The notes below the pieces were generated by a model. It worked only from the letters and a program-made list of their open reading frames with translations. It had not been told where the DNA came from and ran no database searches. From Azolla caroliniana (lineage: Eukaryota; Polypodiophyta), in contig JBHGNT010000017.1 of the NCBI GenBank assembly GCA_043228905.1, positions 13,888,001 through 13,952,000 on the forward strand: 64,000 nucleotides of DNA. The letters run 5' to 3'. Positions within the stretch are counted from its first letter, which is position 1, and each line of letters begins with the position of its first letter. Of this stretch, positions 22,216-32,452 are shown piece after piece. A program made the position numbers and the translations under genes.

Positions 22216-22943
22216 AAAATTTTGAAACTTGACCGAATCGAACTGAACCACGAAATTGTTAAACCAAACCGTTAAAACTAGTTTAGTTCTGGTTTTTTCA
22301 ACTTAGATCAAAATTCAAATTTTAAATTTTAAAATATTTCATTATTTTAAATTTTAATTTCATATGTCAATTTCTACAACCTCCATCTTGCGTTGAGGCA
22401 ATACAAACATTAATGAACTTCTTTAGTAGGAAATTTTCCTCACTAGAAGATTATCTTCACCATTCTAGAATCTCTCTCCACACATTCTTTTTTTTTTGTA
22501 AAAGCACACAATTATATTAATTGTATGTAAAATCCACTTAGTTACAACACTTCTTACTCTTTTCTACCTATCATATGCCTATGTAGGGAGAGGGGTGTCC
22601 TATAATGCAATATTAAAAAACCTAAATATGCATTTGAGGAAATGATCCCCACATGCTCTAACATCCAAAAATTTCACATGAGAATACCTTTTAGCTTCTT
22701 TATATAGGCTTTCACCACATGTCTATTATTGAGGTCTCAAAAAACAACGGGTTAAAACTTGCCAAATGTCCAATAAGTACTTCTAAATGGTACACGTTAT
22801 AGGACATTTAATGAACCTATGTGTATTGTTCTTCAATGGAACGGTGCAAAAAAAACAAGTGTCAAACCCTAGTCCTCGTCTCTTTAAGACCGAACCTAAT
22901 GGGAGCCCACCGATCATGACTCTCCATATCAGGTGGATCAACG

Positions 22944-22989
<46 letters not shown>

Positions 22990-23024
22990 TTTTATTCTAC
23001 TATTTATTGTAATTACCTTACCCT

Positions 23025-23085
23025 ACTGGTAAGCTGTTAGCACTACAAGCACTATGTTGTGGGTTCAAAACCCAACTTCCTTACC
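23025..23085 (+). repeat. tRNA-like (SINE-head) sequence
   Basis: An A-box-like TACCCTACTGGTAAGCTG is followed about 30 nt later by a B-box-like GGGTTCAAAACCC. It abuts an inverted SINE copy. A complete cloverleaf is not evident. Confidence 0.4.
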
Positions 23086-23087
23086 TC

Positions 23088-23203
23088 TCTATTATATACT
23101 TCTTATATATCTCCTAATTCACTAGATGCCACTGTGGAATGTAGGGGTTAAACCCATGACCACCTAGGCTCCACTAGGCAATCTTACCATTTGAGCTACA
23201 TCC
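23088..23203 (-). mobile_element. tRNA-derived SINE, copy 1
   Basis: On the minus strand the sequence begins GGATGTAGCTCAAATGGTAAG (A box), continues to GGTTTAACCCC (B box), and has a body with CATTCCACAGTGGCATCTAG and a tail with ATAGAGAGGT. It aligns along about 115 bp with 48695-48814 on the plus strand. Two dispersed copies with pol III boxes and no coding capacity fit a SINE family. Confidence 0.72.
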
Positions 23204-23778
23204 ATTGTCTCTTTCTCCTTTTCTCTCTCTCTATCTTTTATATCCTTATCTCATGCTTACATTAAAATCTAGCTCTAACAATACAACCCTTTCTCATTGA
23301 CAATTTTATTATTTACCATATTGTGGTGTCCCTTTCATGCAAGAGCATGCATTTGAACACACCACTCTTTTAGCCACTCCCGTTTAGCACATCACCCATT
23401 TTAGCCCACCCTTTTAGCACACCATTTTGGGACACTTGTAGCTAGGCCGTCCCAAAATGGGTTCTTTGTATCTTCTATATATTGAATGATAAGTATGAAG
23501 CTAGCTAGACTGGTTTTGATCTCTTATGTGCATTTCACAATATTAAAAGAGAATGCGGCGTGATCTCACAAAAGACTTTGTAGATAAGTTAGGTTAAATT
23601 ATGTCAACTCCTATTGCAATGGTCCCTCTAAAAGGAGAATCCTAATTTTACTTAAACCCATAGTCCCTCTAGCATATAGCTCATTATACTAATTCCACAT
23701 CAAGTACATGATTCCATGCCTACCCTCAAGTAGTCTATTAGACAACAAACATGTTTTCATTAATTTAACTTGAACCAT

Positions 23779-23858
23779 GATAATAGTGGGATTCGAACCC
23801 ACGTCCTTTACGTAAGGAATCTGAATCTGGCACCTTTGACTAACTTGGCCATCTTATC
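23779..23858 (-). tRNA. tRNA-Leu-like sequence, probably a pseudogene
   Basis: On the minus strand a 7-bp acceptor stem with one mismatch (GATAAGA with TATTATC) and a perfect T arm (GTGGG TTCGAAT CCCAC) enclose a class-II layout. The D arm (TGGCCAAG), the GCCAGATTCAGATTCC anticodon region and a short variable arm (TCCTT ACGT AAAGGA) resemble plant tRNA-Leu with anticodon CAG. The 3' side of the anticodon stem does not pair, and no CCA or oligo-T terminator was assigned, so function is doubtful. Confidence 0.5.
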
Positions 23859-24884
23859 TACTTTAGGAGCACAATGTACAATTATGATGAATTATGTTGG
23901 AATTATATAAGTACTTGAAGGAACATACTTAAAAAGATTTTAGTACATTTGAGCACATTGGACGTGCCATTAGAACCCACCGTTCATTTACATGTTTAAA
24001 TAGTTAGTTTTGAAATGATTGTACTCAAAATGCTTCTACCTTAGTCATGGGAAAAAACATGGTTGCTTGAATTACTCAAGCTTTTACACCTTCATGTTGT
24101 CATCCTCATTGCATTTAAACCATAAATGTAGTCCTTGTAAAAAGGAGAATCGTGATTTTACTTAAACCATAAATGTTGTTCTTTTGGAAGGAGAACCTTC
24201 ATCTGGCTCATTCTTTTGCAATTCCATGCTCACCACCTCAAGTAGTCATTTAGATAACAAACACGTTCACCCATTATACTAATTCTACCATCTAATTTAA
24301 TTTGATAATAAGATATACATACATTATGCAATTCCATCCTTACCTATTGGCAACATCACAATTTGTTCTTGGATTCTTCTTCTTTGTGGGTCACCTATGG
24401 CATGTTTGTGATAGGGACAATCGACAAATGTATGGTTTTAGTAGTGTGCTTGCCAATGGGTGTTGGAATGGTTAGTTACCAAACTCACACTTTTCCTTCT
24501 CCAATCATATAATGAATTGAAATCACATGCATAAAAAGGTCCAATGTTCCCTTTGAAGATCAAGAGAAACACTAATGAATAGAGAAAGTTCCACATTCTA
24601 TTGACACTTTTGACTTAAAATCTTACACATTAGGATAAACAAACAAAGTCGAAATGCTCCAATTGAAATATTGAGAACTTGCACAACAACATTTAAACGA
24701 AGGTGAACTTCAACATTGTATTAAGGCTTACAAATTTTACACATTGGAAAGTTGACCGAGTATAAATAGACAATAATTACATACTTTTTTGTTCTACATA
24801 TGTATTTACGACACTCTTCTATTCATATATAAGAGATATATTTATTCAAGATCCTTCAAAGAGAAAGTGGATGGATTTGATCTA

Positions 24885-25082
24885 TTAATTATTGGATGTA
24901 TCACTAGGACTAGTTCGATACTTCGATTCATCTATTTCAATGCCTTGTTCCTTCGCAGCCTCCTCTCCCGATTGGCCTGTGCGTGCCAACCCGCCTTTCC
25001 TCCCCATCTCTTGATAACCTTCCTTCCCAATTTGTGCTGCCCTTGTTTGTCCACCCTTATGTGCCCCTTCTTTCACATGCTC
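24885..25082 (-). pseudogene. Orphan exon of a group-1 LEA (Em/LEA_5) gene
   Basis: LEA group-1 proteins are small hydrophilic seed proteins that protect cells during drying. A TTAG acceptor-like site at 25083-25084 precedes a 65-residue frame. It carries the hallmark repeat (GGQTRAAQIGKEGYQEMGRK, then GG) and the usual tail (EEAAKEQGIEIDESKYRT) before its stop at 24885. The first exon, encoding the N-terminal glutamate-rich part, is not recognisable in the next 2 kb. The piece may be a truncated copy, or a real terminal exon with a distant or diverged first exon. The frame is intact. Confidence 0.65.
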
Positions 25083-25084
25083 CT

Positions 25085-27018
25085 AAGCACATTCCAAATA
25101 CTTTTTACCATCCAATATGTAGCGATAGTAAATAATATGGCTTTTAAAACACATTTCATCAACAAGTAGCTAATAATACGGCTTTTAAAACACATTTCAT
25201 CAGAAATAGATTGTATACATAGACATGATCAAACACAAAACAATGCTTTGTTTGTGACAAATGGCCACATCTTGGATGCCTCTCCAAATTTTACTCTTAT
25301 TAACAAGAAAAACAATCAATCATCAACCAAATGACATAAAACCAAACTCTTACCTACCAAATAGTTACACAAGTTTTGCAAAAAACCATTCTTTTCGCAA
25401 ATGTTTGCCCCACACACACATTCATTAAAGCAAGTGAAGTAAACCTATCTCCCCCAATTCTCAAGTTCTTTCAAGTCGATGAAACATGCAACAACCAAAT
25501 TGCCAAGATACAAGACAAAATCAAGTTTCAAGTTCCATAGTCAACTTTATTCTCAATACATAAAGTTCCAGGTTGTATATTCAACCTCTATACAACCTTA
25601 TTATTCTCAGTTACCATTGTCCAAAAGTACACATCACGTACAATTTTACTTTGTATGACAACAAAAAGACAATATTTTAACAACTGATCTCAGGAAAAAC
25701 ATGAAGCTCTAAATTGTATGGCCAATGAAATTCATTATCAAATTTATGAGCAAATTTATCAAAATGTACACGACATCCATGCAAACATTGGCAAGAAACA
25801 CTCTCCAAATCCGTTCATACACAATTCTTCCACAAGTTCACACAACTACCAATTACATTAATACATTAAACACACGCAAATAGCAAGAAAATAACAAAAT
25901 CTAACAACATCACTATCAATGAGTACTAACAACAATCACATTGTTGATGAGCATGAGAACAATTTGTTACAACATGAACCCTAATCCTTTGAAATCAATC
26001 AACAAGTTGAAAGGGGGCAAACAAGTCTTTAAACACATGGGGATGGATCCTCATAAAAACATGGATGTAATTAAGAGTAGTTCCAAAGCAATGATGTTAG
26101 AATTAGAAAACACTTTTAAGTATAAAATATAAAGAAATTCGGAATACATCCTAATTAAGAATTTTTGTTTGTATACATCTTAATTAAGAAATTCTGATTA
26201 CATCTTCATTGAGATATTAAACAACATCGTTGTTGTTTTATTTGTTTGGACCACAATATGATTAATGAATTCGTATCCTGATTACCAATCGAGAAAGTTA
26301 ATGCAAATCAATGCACGAGTATTAAAAGTTTCGGATCACATCTTAAATTAAGAAGCTCTTGATTTATCACCTAATTGTTTTTAGACCAGAATCTGATTAA
26401 TGAATTTGAAATTCCGATTATTACTAATCAAGTAAGCTAATCCATAAAACTAATCCAAAAAGGTGACAGCATCAAATTGAAGCAAATCAAAGATCAGAGT
26501 CATTGAACATGGATGGTGAGCAAAAACACAGAATTAAAAGAAGAACGAAACAGAGCAGAGGGCATGGATCCTTGAACAGAGGGAGAAAAGAACAGGAAGA
26601 TTTAAACTGTGTGTCTGTATGTGGATGTGGAGATTTGAGAGCTTTACATAGGCTTCTTTGGAGGTGTAGGCGAGGCCTTGCTTGTCAGGGTCATCGGAAG
26701 GGAGATGGGTTCCTGAGAGATTGGGCAGAGACATGGTCTGCAAAACCTCAGAAATTAAAATATGAAAAACAAACAAGATCAAGAAGAAGAAGAAGAAGAA
26801 GAAAGGAAGCAGAGAAACAGAGAGAGAAAGGATTGAACTATATAAAGAGAGGAAGAAAACAGAAAAAGACTCTCTTTTTTTTTTCTTTTGGTAATGGATA
26901 AGGTTAAGAGAGACACGCGGCTCCATTTCTAGAAACAAATCTCTTGCATTTTTAGAACAAATCTCTGGTTGCAACACGTAGAGAGCCTGTCTGGTTTCTC
27001 TATCATCACCATCCATCA
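25085..27018. other. Intergenic; one candidate short exon
   Basis: Mostly AT-rich. A small tandem duplication lies at about 25132-25205 (GGCTTTTAAAACACATTTCA twice). No other gene is recognised besides the weak candidate exon at 26648-26734. Confidence 0.4.
26648..26734 (-). CDS. Candidate first exon of an unidentified gene
   Basis: On the minus strand a TC-rich leader, with telomere-box motifs about 280 bp upstream, precedes an ATG at 26734. A 29-codon frame beginning MSLPNLSGTHLPSDDPDKQG runs to a GTAAAG donor-like site at 26647. The leader, codon choice and donor look like a plant 5' exon, but I recognise no family and no following exon. It lies 1.5 kb upstream of, and on the same strand as, the LEA exon, yet does not resemble an Em N-terminus. 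Confidence 0.25.
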
Positions 27019-27019
27019 C

Positions 27020-27057
27020 CATAAACCCTAAACCCTAAACCTTAAACCCTAAACCCA
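27020..27057 (-). repeat. Telomere-type repeats (CCCTAAA)n
   Basis: About five copies of AAACCCT or variants stand in a row, with two more near 27190-27210. Short telo-box runs like this occur in plant 5' regions and at old break sites; it is too short to be a telomere. Confidence 0.8.
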
Positions 27058-27872
27058 TCACTATCATCACCATCCCCCATCACCACCCCAAATCCGGAAA
27101 ACATGTCTAGAGACACACGCGCCGATTGTTTGATTTACCTTTGCGCAAAATGTTCGATCGGTGCTTGCACCCAAATGACCCCAAATCCTAAACCCTAAAC
27201 CCTATTGTTAGTGTCTAGAACTAGCGTAGGACAGATCATCGGAGGGACATCTCGATCGAGCGTCCCTCGTCCGTCGGATGAATAAACAAATAAACAAATT
27301 TGGGTTTCGGTCCTTGGTACTTCTGTTGGTTGTTGGAAGGGGGGGGGTCACTAGTTGGGTTTCCGCTAGGCCTCGATAGAGGTACTCTGGTTTGATCCGA
27401 TGCTCTCTTTAGAAATTCGCTGATGAAAGTTAACGAGAATCCATGAATTTGTGAAAGAGAAACTTGATGTGGTAGTACAAAATATTGCCCCATCTAGTCA
27501 ACCTAGGAGGCTAAGCAAGTAAGGAGTATATAGGTCCAAAGGTGCAAGTTGTAAGGCCCAAATGACATGGGCATGCTTTGTGCGTCCCCATCTAAGGTTT
27601 TCGAAATGCATGATTTTATAAAGAGGCCCGATGGAATAGCAAGAACTTGTAACTCTCGATATGTCCAATAAGGTTAGGTCGAGTCAAATAAATTCTTAGG
27701 TCAAGTCCCCACCCACGTAACTCATACACCATTCTTAAAGGGTTGGACAATGTGGAGAGTCGGCCCTCGTAACCACTACTTAATTCATGGAGAACCCGAC
27801 TAGATAATTTTAAGAACATTTATCTATTGAAAGAGTATGGTCTAGTCAAGTGTGTAAGAACTTGCTTTCTCT
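27058..27872. other. Intergenic, no gene seen
   Basis: Unique-looking sequence with scattered short open frames on both strands, none with a recognisable domain. Confidence 0.4.
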
Positions 27873-28936
27873 CCCGGATCAAGTCAAGTCAAGTTAAGTA
27901 AAATTAAAACACAAAGAAGAGTCAAGAGAAGTACATTCTCTTGTAATTCATAACATTCAATGGATTCCATTTCTAGAAGAGTTTAGAATCAGGTCAAGTC
28001 AAGTAAAAAACCAAAGAATAGTCAAGGCAAGTAAAAACTAGAAGAGCACGTTCTCTTGTAATTCATAACATTCAATGGACTTCAATTTCTAGAAGACTTA
28101 AAGAATTGTTTCTTCAGGTCAAGTCAAACCAGGTCAAACTCAAAGAAGAGGCAAGGTGGGTCAAAGGCAAGTCAATTAGAAGGTCAAATTCTGTTATATA
28201 CATATGTAGTTCATAACATTGAATGGACTTCCATTTCTAGAAGACTTAAAGAATTGTTTCTTCAGGTCAAGTCAAATCAGGTCAAACCCAAAGAAGAGTC
28301 AAGGTGGGTCAAAGGCAAGTCAATTAGAAGGTCAAATTAGTTATATACATAAGTAGTTGATAACATTCAATGGACGTTCATTTCTAGAAGACTTAAAGAA
28401 TCGTTTCTTCAGGTCAAGTCAAATCAGGTCAAAACCAAAGAAGAGTCAATATGGATCAAAGTCAAGTCAATTAGAAGGTCAAATTCTGTTATTATGTATA
28501 CATAAGTAGTTCATAACATTCAATGGACTTCCATTTCTAGAAGAGTCAATATGGATCAAAGTCAAGTCAATTAGAAGGTCAAATTCTGTTATATACATCT
28601 GTAGTTCATAACATTGAATGGACTTCCATTTCTAGAAGACTTAAAGAATTGTTTCTTCAGGTCAAGTCAAATCAGGTCAAACCCAAAGAAGAGTCAAGGT
28701 GGGTCAAAGGCAAGTCAATTAGAAGGTCAAATTAGTTATATACATAAGTAGTTGATAACATTCAATGGACGTTTATTTCTAGAAGACTTAAAGAATCGTT
28801 TCTTCAGGTCAAGTCAAATCAGGTCAAAACCAAAGAAGAGTCAATATGGATCAAAGTCAAGTCAATTAGAAGGTCAAATTCTGTTATTATGTATACATAA
28901 GTAGTTCATAACATTCAATGGACTTCCATTTCTAGC
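27873..28936 (+). repeat. Minisatellite, units of about 148-153 bp, adjoining FANCE
   Basis: TTCAATGGAC-type landmarks recur at 27961, 28076, 28224, 28371, 28524, 28619, 28766 and 28919. Each unit contains ATTTCTAGAAGACTTAAAGA, AGGTCAAGTCAAATCAGGTC and TCAATTAGAAGGTCAAATT. The block 28224-28524 is repeated 395 bp downstream (28619-28919) with one visible difference, so part of the array was copied recently. The last unit ends about 20 bp before the FANCE start codon, so the array occupies its leader or promoter. Confidence 0.92.
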
Positions 28937-28955
28937 AGAGGAATGAGTAGTCTCC

Positions 28956-29555
28956 ATGGATGAAGACTTTCGATCTGCTCTGAGGGAATGGCAGCCACTG
29001 ATTCGGATCCTACTCGGCCTTTCACCATCATCATCATCTCCTGTGGGATCAGCCATTGATTGGGTGAGATCGCATGGCTTCTCTGCCCCTGTTCCAGACC
29101 CGCAGCAGAGAAGAACATGCCTCTCCACTCGGCTATGGCGACTCCTCCCACATCTCCTCTCCGTTAAGGTCACTGTTGCTAGCTCTTCCGACAGCTGCTT
29201 CCATGACCAAGAAGGACATGCACAGGAGGAGAAGAAGATCAAGAAAAGGCCCAAAACTTCAACAACCCTAGGCAAGTGAGGGCTCGAATCTTTTTACAGT
29301 ATGTTCTTGTGTTCTCTTCTCTTGTGGTTTGTGTGTGTTTCTTTGGGGGAAGTATGTGTGTGTGTGTTTGAAAGAAAGAAATGCTCACTACTAAAGCTAT
29401 TTGTCTATACAGTAGTTATCTTTTCTTGTTTCCCTCTTTGTTTTCGGATTCTTATCAAATGATCCCGGGCAAAACCTCGGATGTAGAGATTGAATCTCTT
29501 GATTGTAGCTTTGAAGTTGCTCCGTTGATAGTCTAATGAATTGATCAAATATCGA

Positions 29556-29633
<78 letters not shown>

Positions 29634-32452
29634 TCCGAACCCTCAGTACATATGAGCTATACAACGGAATAGCAATCCAGCGCGTTAGACCTCTCCGCCA
29701 AAACAGTATATAGGCCAAAACAATGTTCCTTGAGACCCACCAACAGATTGTAACTGAAATCATTGTTCTGCCTATACAGACAATGAATGGAACAAAAGAA
29801 GACATGATGAAACAATGTAAAAGTCGACAAGACCAATGTATGCAAGAGTCCAAACCTTTAGTGAAATTCTGTGTACTAAAATAAAGATGCATTACAAAAG
29901 AAAGTTACAAGAGCGATGTGGATTTGCAGCATCGGGAGCTCATATGGAAACACGGGGAAAAGCGGACATACTTTAAAATCCTTGAGAGGCTAAAAACATG
30001 TCTCATAGAACCAGAAGAAACGTGTGAAGCACTTTGTGACTATCATAATATAAGTAGGATACAAAAAACAACAATAAATCATAGGGGCTCAAGATATCCA
30101 GACACAATGGCAGAGGGGATACGGGCAACTCTCTTTGGAGTTTCTGCAAATGCCAAAATTGGTGGAAATACATGATAATGGAAGGCTGGTTAAGTAAAAA
30201 CCCCTTCAAATCGAAAGATTTAGTTTGGTATAAGTTGGTGGGTGGGTTTCTGGTTGTTGCTACCGTCTCAAAATGCAGCATTTCAAATGGTTCCTGGTTC
30301 GTTTGTACTACACAGCCGAGAATACTTGTTTCGATATGTTTTGATCGGTCCCAGTGACACAAGTGTATGGTCTCTACTATCCAAAGTGTCCAGGAAATCA
30401 GGCATCTGCATAATTGGATTTGTGGCAAACTGAAACTAGAAGTCTCTGTGCAATCATGTGTGGTGGTTGTCATTCACTTTTTGTGGTTCAGGGGCTGTCG
30501 CCATAGTTGGACTAACTCGAATGCATTTATCTTTGATTTCCATCACAGGATGTAGTCATATTTACTCTTTAAGAGGTTTCCTTCACTGGCAATTCGAATC
30601 ATGTTACCAAGGATGACTTGGCTCCTTGGCATGCAACTGTCTCGTTGGGTTGTTTGTTTGACATGTAGTTTTTTGGGGATTTTATGTACACCATACTCGT
30701 TAATACAGCTACTCACTAAGAGAGAGAGACAAAGAGTGAAATTATGCATGCAGTTGTCTATGGATGGAAACCTTGCCCACCATAGCCCAAACGAACATCC
30801 TTTCTTTCCTCATAGAAGAACACCATATGTTCCATGCCAAGGACCTCGAGTTTCTCGCTCTACATATTCTCTCAGCTGCTCAACTTGATTTTTGGGTTCA
30901 ACATGCCGCAGAAACTCTCCTCTTGACTATCAGAGGGTCTGGGGACAAGCTCATCGAAGGTAAAATCGTCTCATTGTTTTTGGTTGTTTATATCAAATTT
31001 GTGAAAAAAAACTGGCTCACTACTGGTCATGTTTTACTTTGTCTCTTGCATTCAGTTGTCAAGATAAAAGTGGGGAAATACTAAAGTACCTAAATTTAAA
31101 AAATGAGACTAAAATACCCCCTCTTTGTAGTAATATATTTGTACTACAGATGCATGTTTTGGTACTGTTTGAAGACTTATCAGTATGTTTGCAAATATTC
31201 AAAAAGCTAGGGGTAATATGGTGGTTGGTCCTATAACAAACTGACTAAAGAAAAAAAATTGGTTTATTGCTTAAAATGCTTTATCTTATGTGATGTAGTG
31301 AAGGAGCCAATAGCTATTCCATTGCCTGGTTGGCTTCTTCACTATAAGGAACAGCCTCCTGTTCTCCCATGGTTACCATCATCCTACTCAAACAAGTGCA
31401 TTGAAAAGAACATTGTTGAGGCACCAAAAACTGGCCCTGGGGATATCCCACACAATTTGAATGATGCCCAATGCCATCGAAAAGATATTGAACACCATGT
31501 AAACGATGTCAAATGTTATGTGGATGAATGCATTCTAGACAAAGAAGAGAAGGAGAAAGAGCACCTTGATGATGGCGAGGCTTTGCAAAATGAAGACGAG
31601 ATTATTGCATTACAGACCCCACCATGTGTTGATGAGGGCCGAAAAGAACCCTCTCCAACCGGTCATGGCGTTGATTTACATGCGCTTGCTCAGTCCTTAA
31701 GAGAGGCTTGGCTTGAAAGACAACCAACCTCAGATGACTTGGAAGTTTTGCATGCATTATCAGATCCAGTCGCCTTTCTTGACATATTGATGCCATGGAC
31801 AATGGAAGATGATTTTCTGCTTGATGCATTAGATATTCTTATGACCAAAGATAGTGGGTATCTCTGGTCGTCGCAAATTATGAGTTTCTTTCTTCTACCA
31901 AAGGTCTTACATTTAGAGATTCCGGCTTCACGATTTCTAACTTCAGCGGTTATGCAAGCTGCACGAGTTCACACACGGGCAGCCATTGATGCTCTATTTC
32001 TTCCTTTGGTGCTTATCAAGAAAGGGCTTAACGAAGCTCAATGTGATGTTATGAACCGTGTTGTGAAGGAATGTATGGCAGATCATCATCTATTGTCCTT
32101 TTGTGAGAAGGTGTTTATAAAGAACAAAAGGCATTTATTGCCTTTCACTCCTCCTTTTCAAATATTGTGCACAACAAGGCTTGTCTGGACCGAACCTGTG
32201 TGCTCGATTATTCAAAGTATTTTGAGCCGAATGGTATCAGTTGATGAAGAGTTGCTTAGTGTGATCATTAATGCTTGCAGTGAGGAAGTAGGAAGTTTGT
32301 CAAAGTCCTTGAAATTCAGTAACTTGCTTTTATGCATTATCTCAAGGTTCGGACCATGTTTGAAACCATATAGGTCCATGATTCAAAGGGTTTGTCAAAG
32401 AACTCAAACTTTCATGACAACATCTTTGATAACTAAGTCTTCGGCTTTGTGA
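28956..32452 (+). CDS. FANCE: Fanconi anaemia group E protein homologue
   Basis: FANCE bridges the core Fanconi ligase complex to FANCD2 in DNA interstrand-crosslink repair; plant homologues also act in meiotic recombination. Exons are 28956-29275, 30754-30959 and 31299-32452. GT-AG junctions keep frame throughout and give 559 aa. The N-terminal exon matches the short plant start (EWQPLIRILLGLSPSSSS). Exon 2 carries LPTIAQTNILSFL and LDFWVQHAAETLL. The long last exon has an acidic, low-complexity linker, then the helical FANCE C-terminal repeat domain (VVKECMADHHLLSFCEKVF, LVWTEPVCSIIQSIL, SLKFSNLLLCII). The start was chosen for its context (CCATGG) and N-terminal similarity. No lesions are seen. 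Exon boundaries are inferred from sequence alone. Confidence 0.85.
29560..29630 (+). repeat. (GA)n microsatellite in FANCE intron 1
   Basis: About 35 uninterrupted AG dinucleotides, directly abutting the tRNA-Ser-like sequence. Open frames through it are artefacts. Confidence 0.95.
29630..29708 (-). tRNA. tRNA-Ser(GCU)-like sequence, 3' end lost in microsatellite
   Basis: The minus strand reads a D-arm region (TTGGCGGAGAGGTCTAACGC), an anticodon region with GCT (TGGATTGCTATTCCG), a long variable arm and a T-arm start (GAGGGTTCGGATCCC). The T arm runs into the (CT)n tract, so the 3' acceptor strand is absent. The anticodon-to-T-arm part resembles organellar trnS-GCU. It is probably a relic, possibly of organelle origin, inside FANCE intron 1 and antisense to it. 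Confidence 0.5.

Larger units (their letters stand above)
22216..24884. other. AT-rich intergenic DNA with SINE-like pieces
   Basis: No protein gene is visible. It holds a (CT)n run at about 22949-22983, three tRNA-derived pieces listed separately, and an old duplication: about 23610-23785 resembles 24125-24300 (shared AAAAGGAGAATC, ATTTTACTTAAACC and CTCAAGTAGTC). Confidence 0.55.

Noticed and set aside
26534-27022. 162-codon minus-strand frame with Phe and Leu runs
   Set aside because: It crosses a TC-rich leader-like tract. Only the short segment at 26734-26648 looks exon-like, and that is listed with low confidence.
27020-27057. Telomere or chromosome end
   Set aside because: Only about five CCCTAAA copies; normal gene-region sequence continues on both sides.
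27873-28936. Regularly spaced repeats resembling a CRISPR-like array
   Set aside because: Repeats and intervening sequence are both repeated, units are about 150 bp, and the context is a plant genome; it is a minisatellite.
29545-29892. Minus-strand open frame ending in a Ser-Leu run
   Set aside because: It spans the tRNA-like relic and the (GA)n tract inside a FANCE intron.
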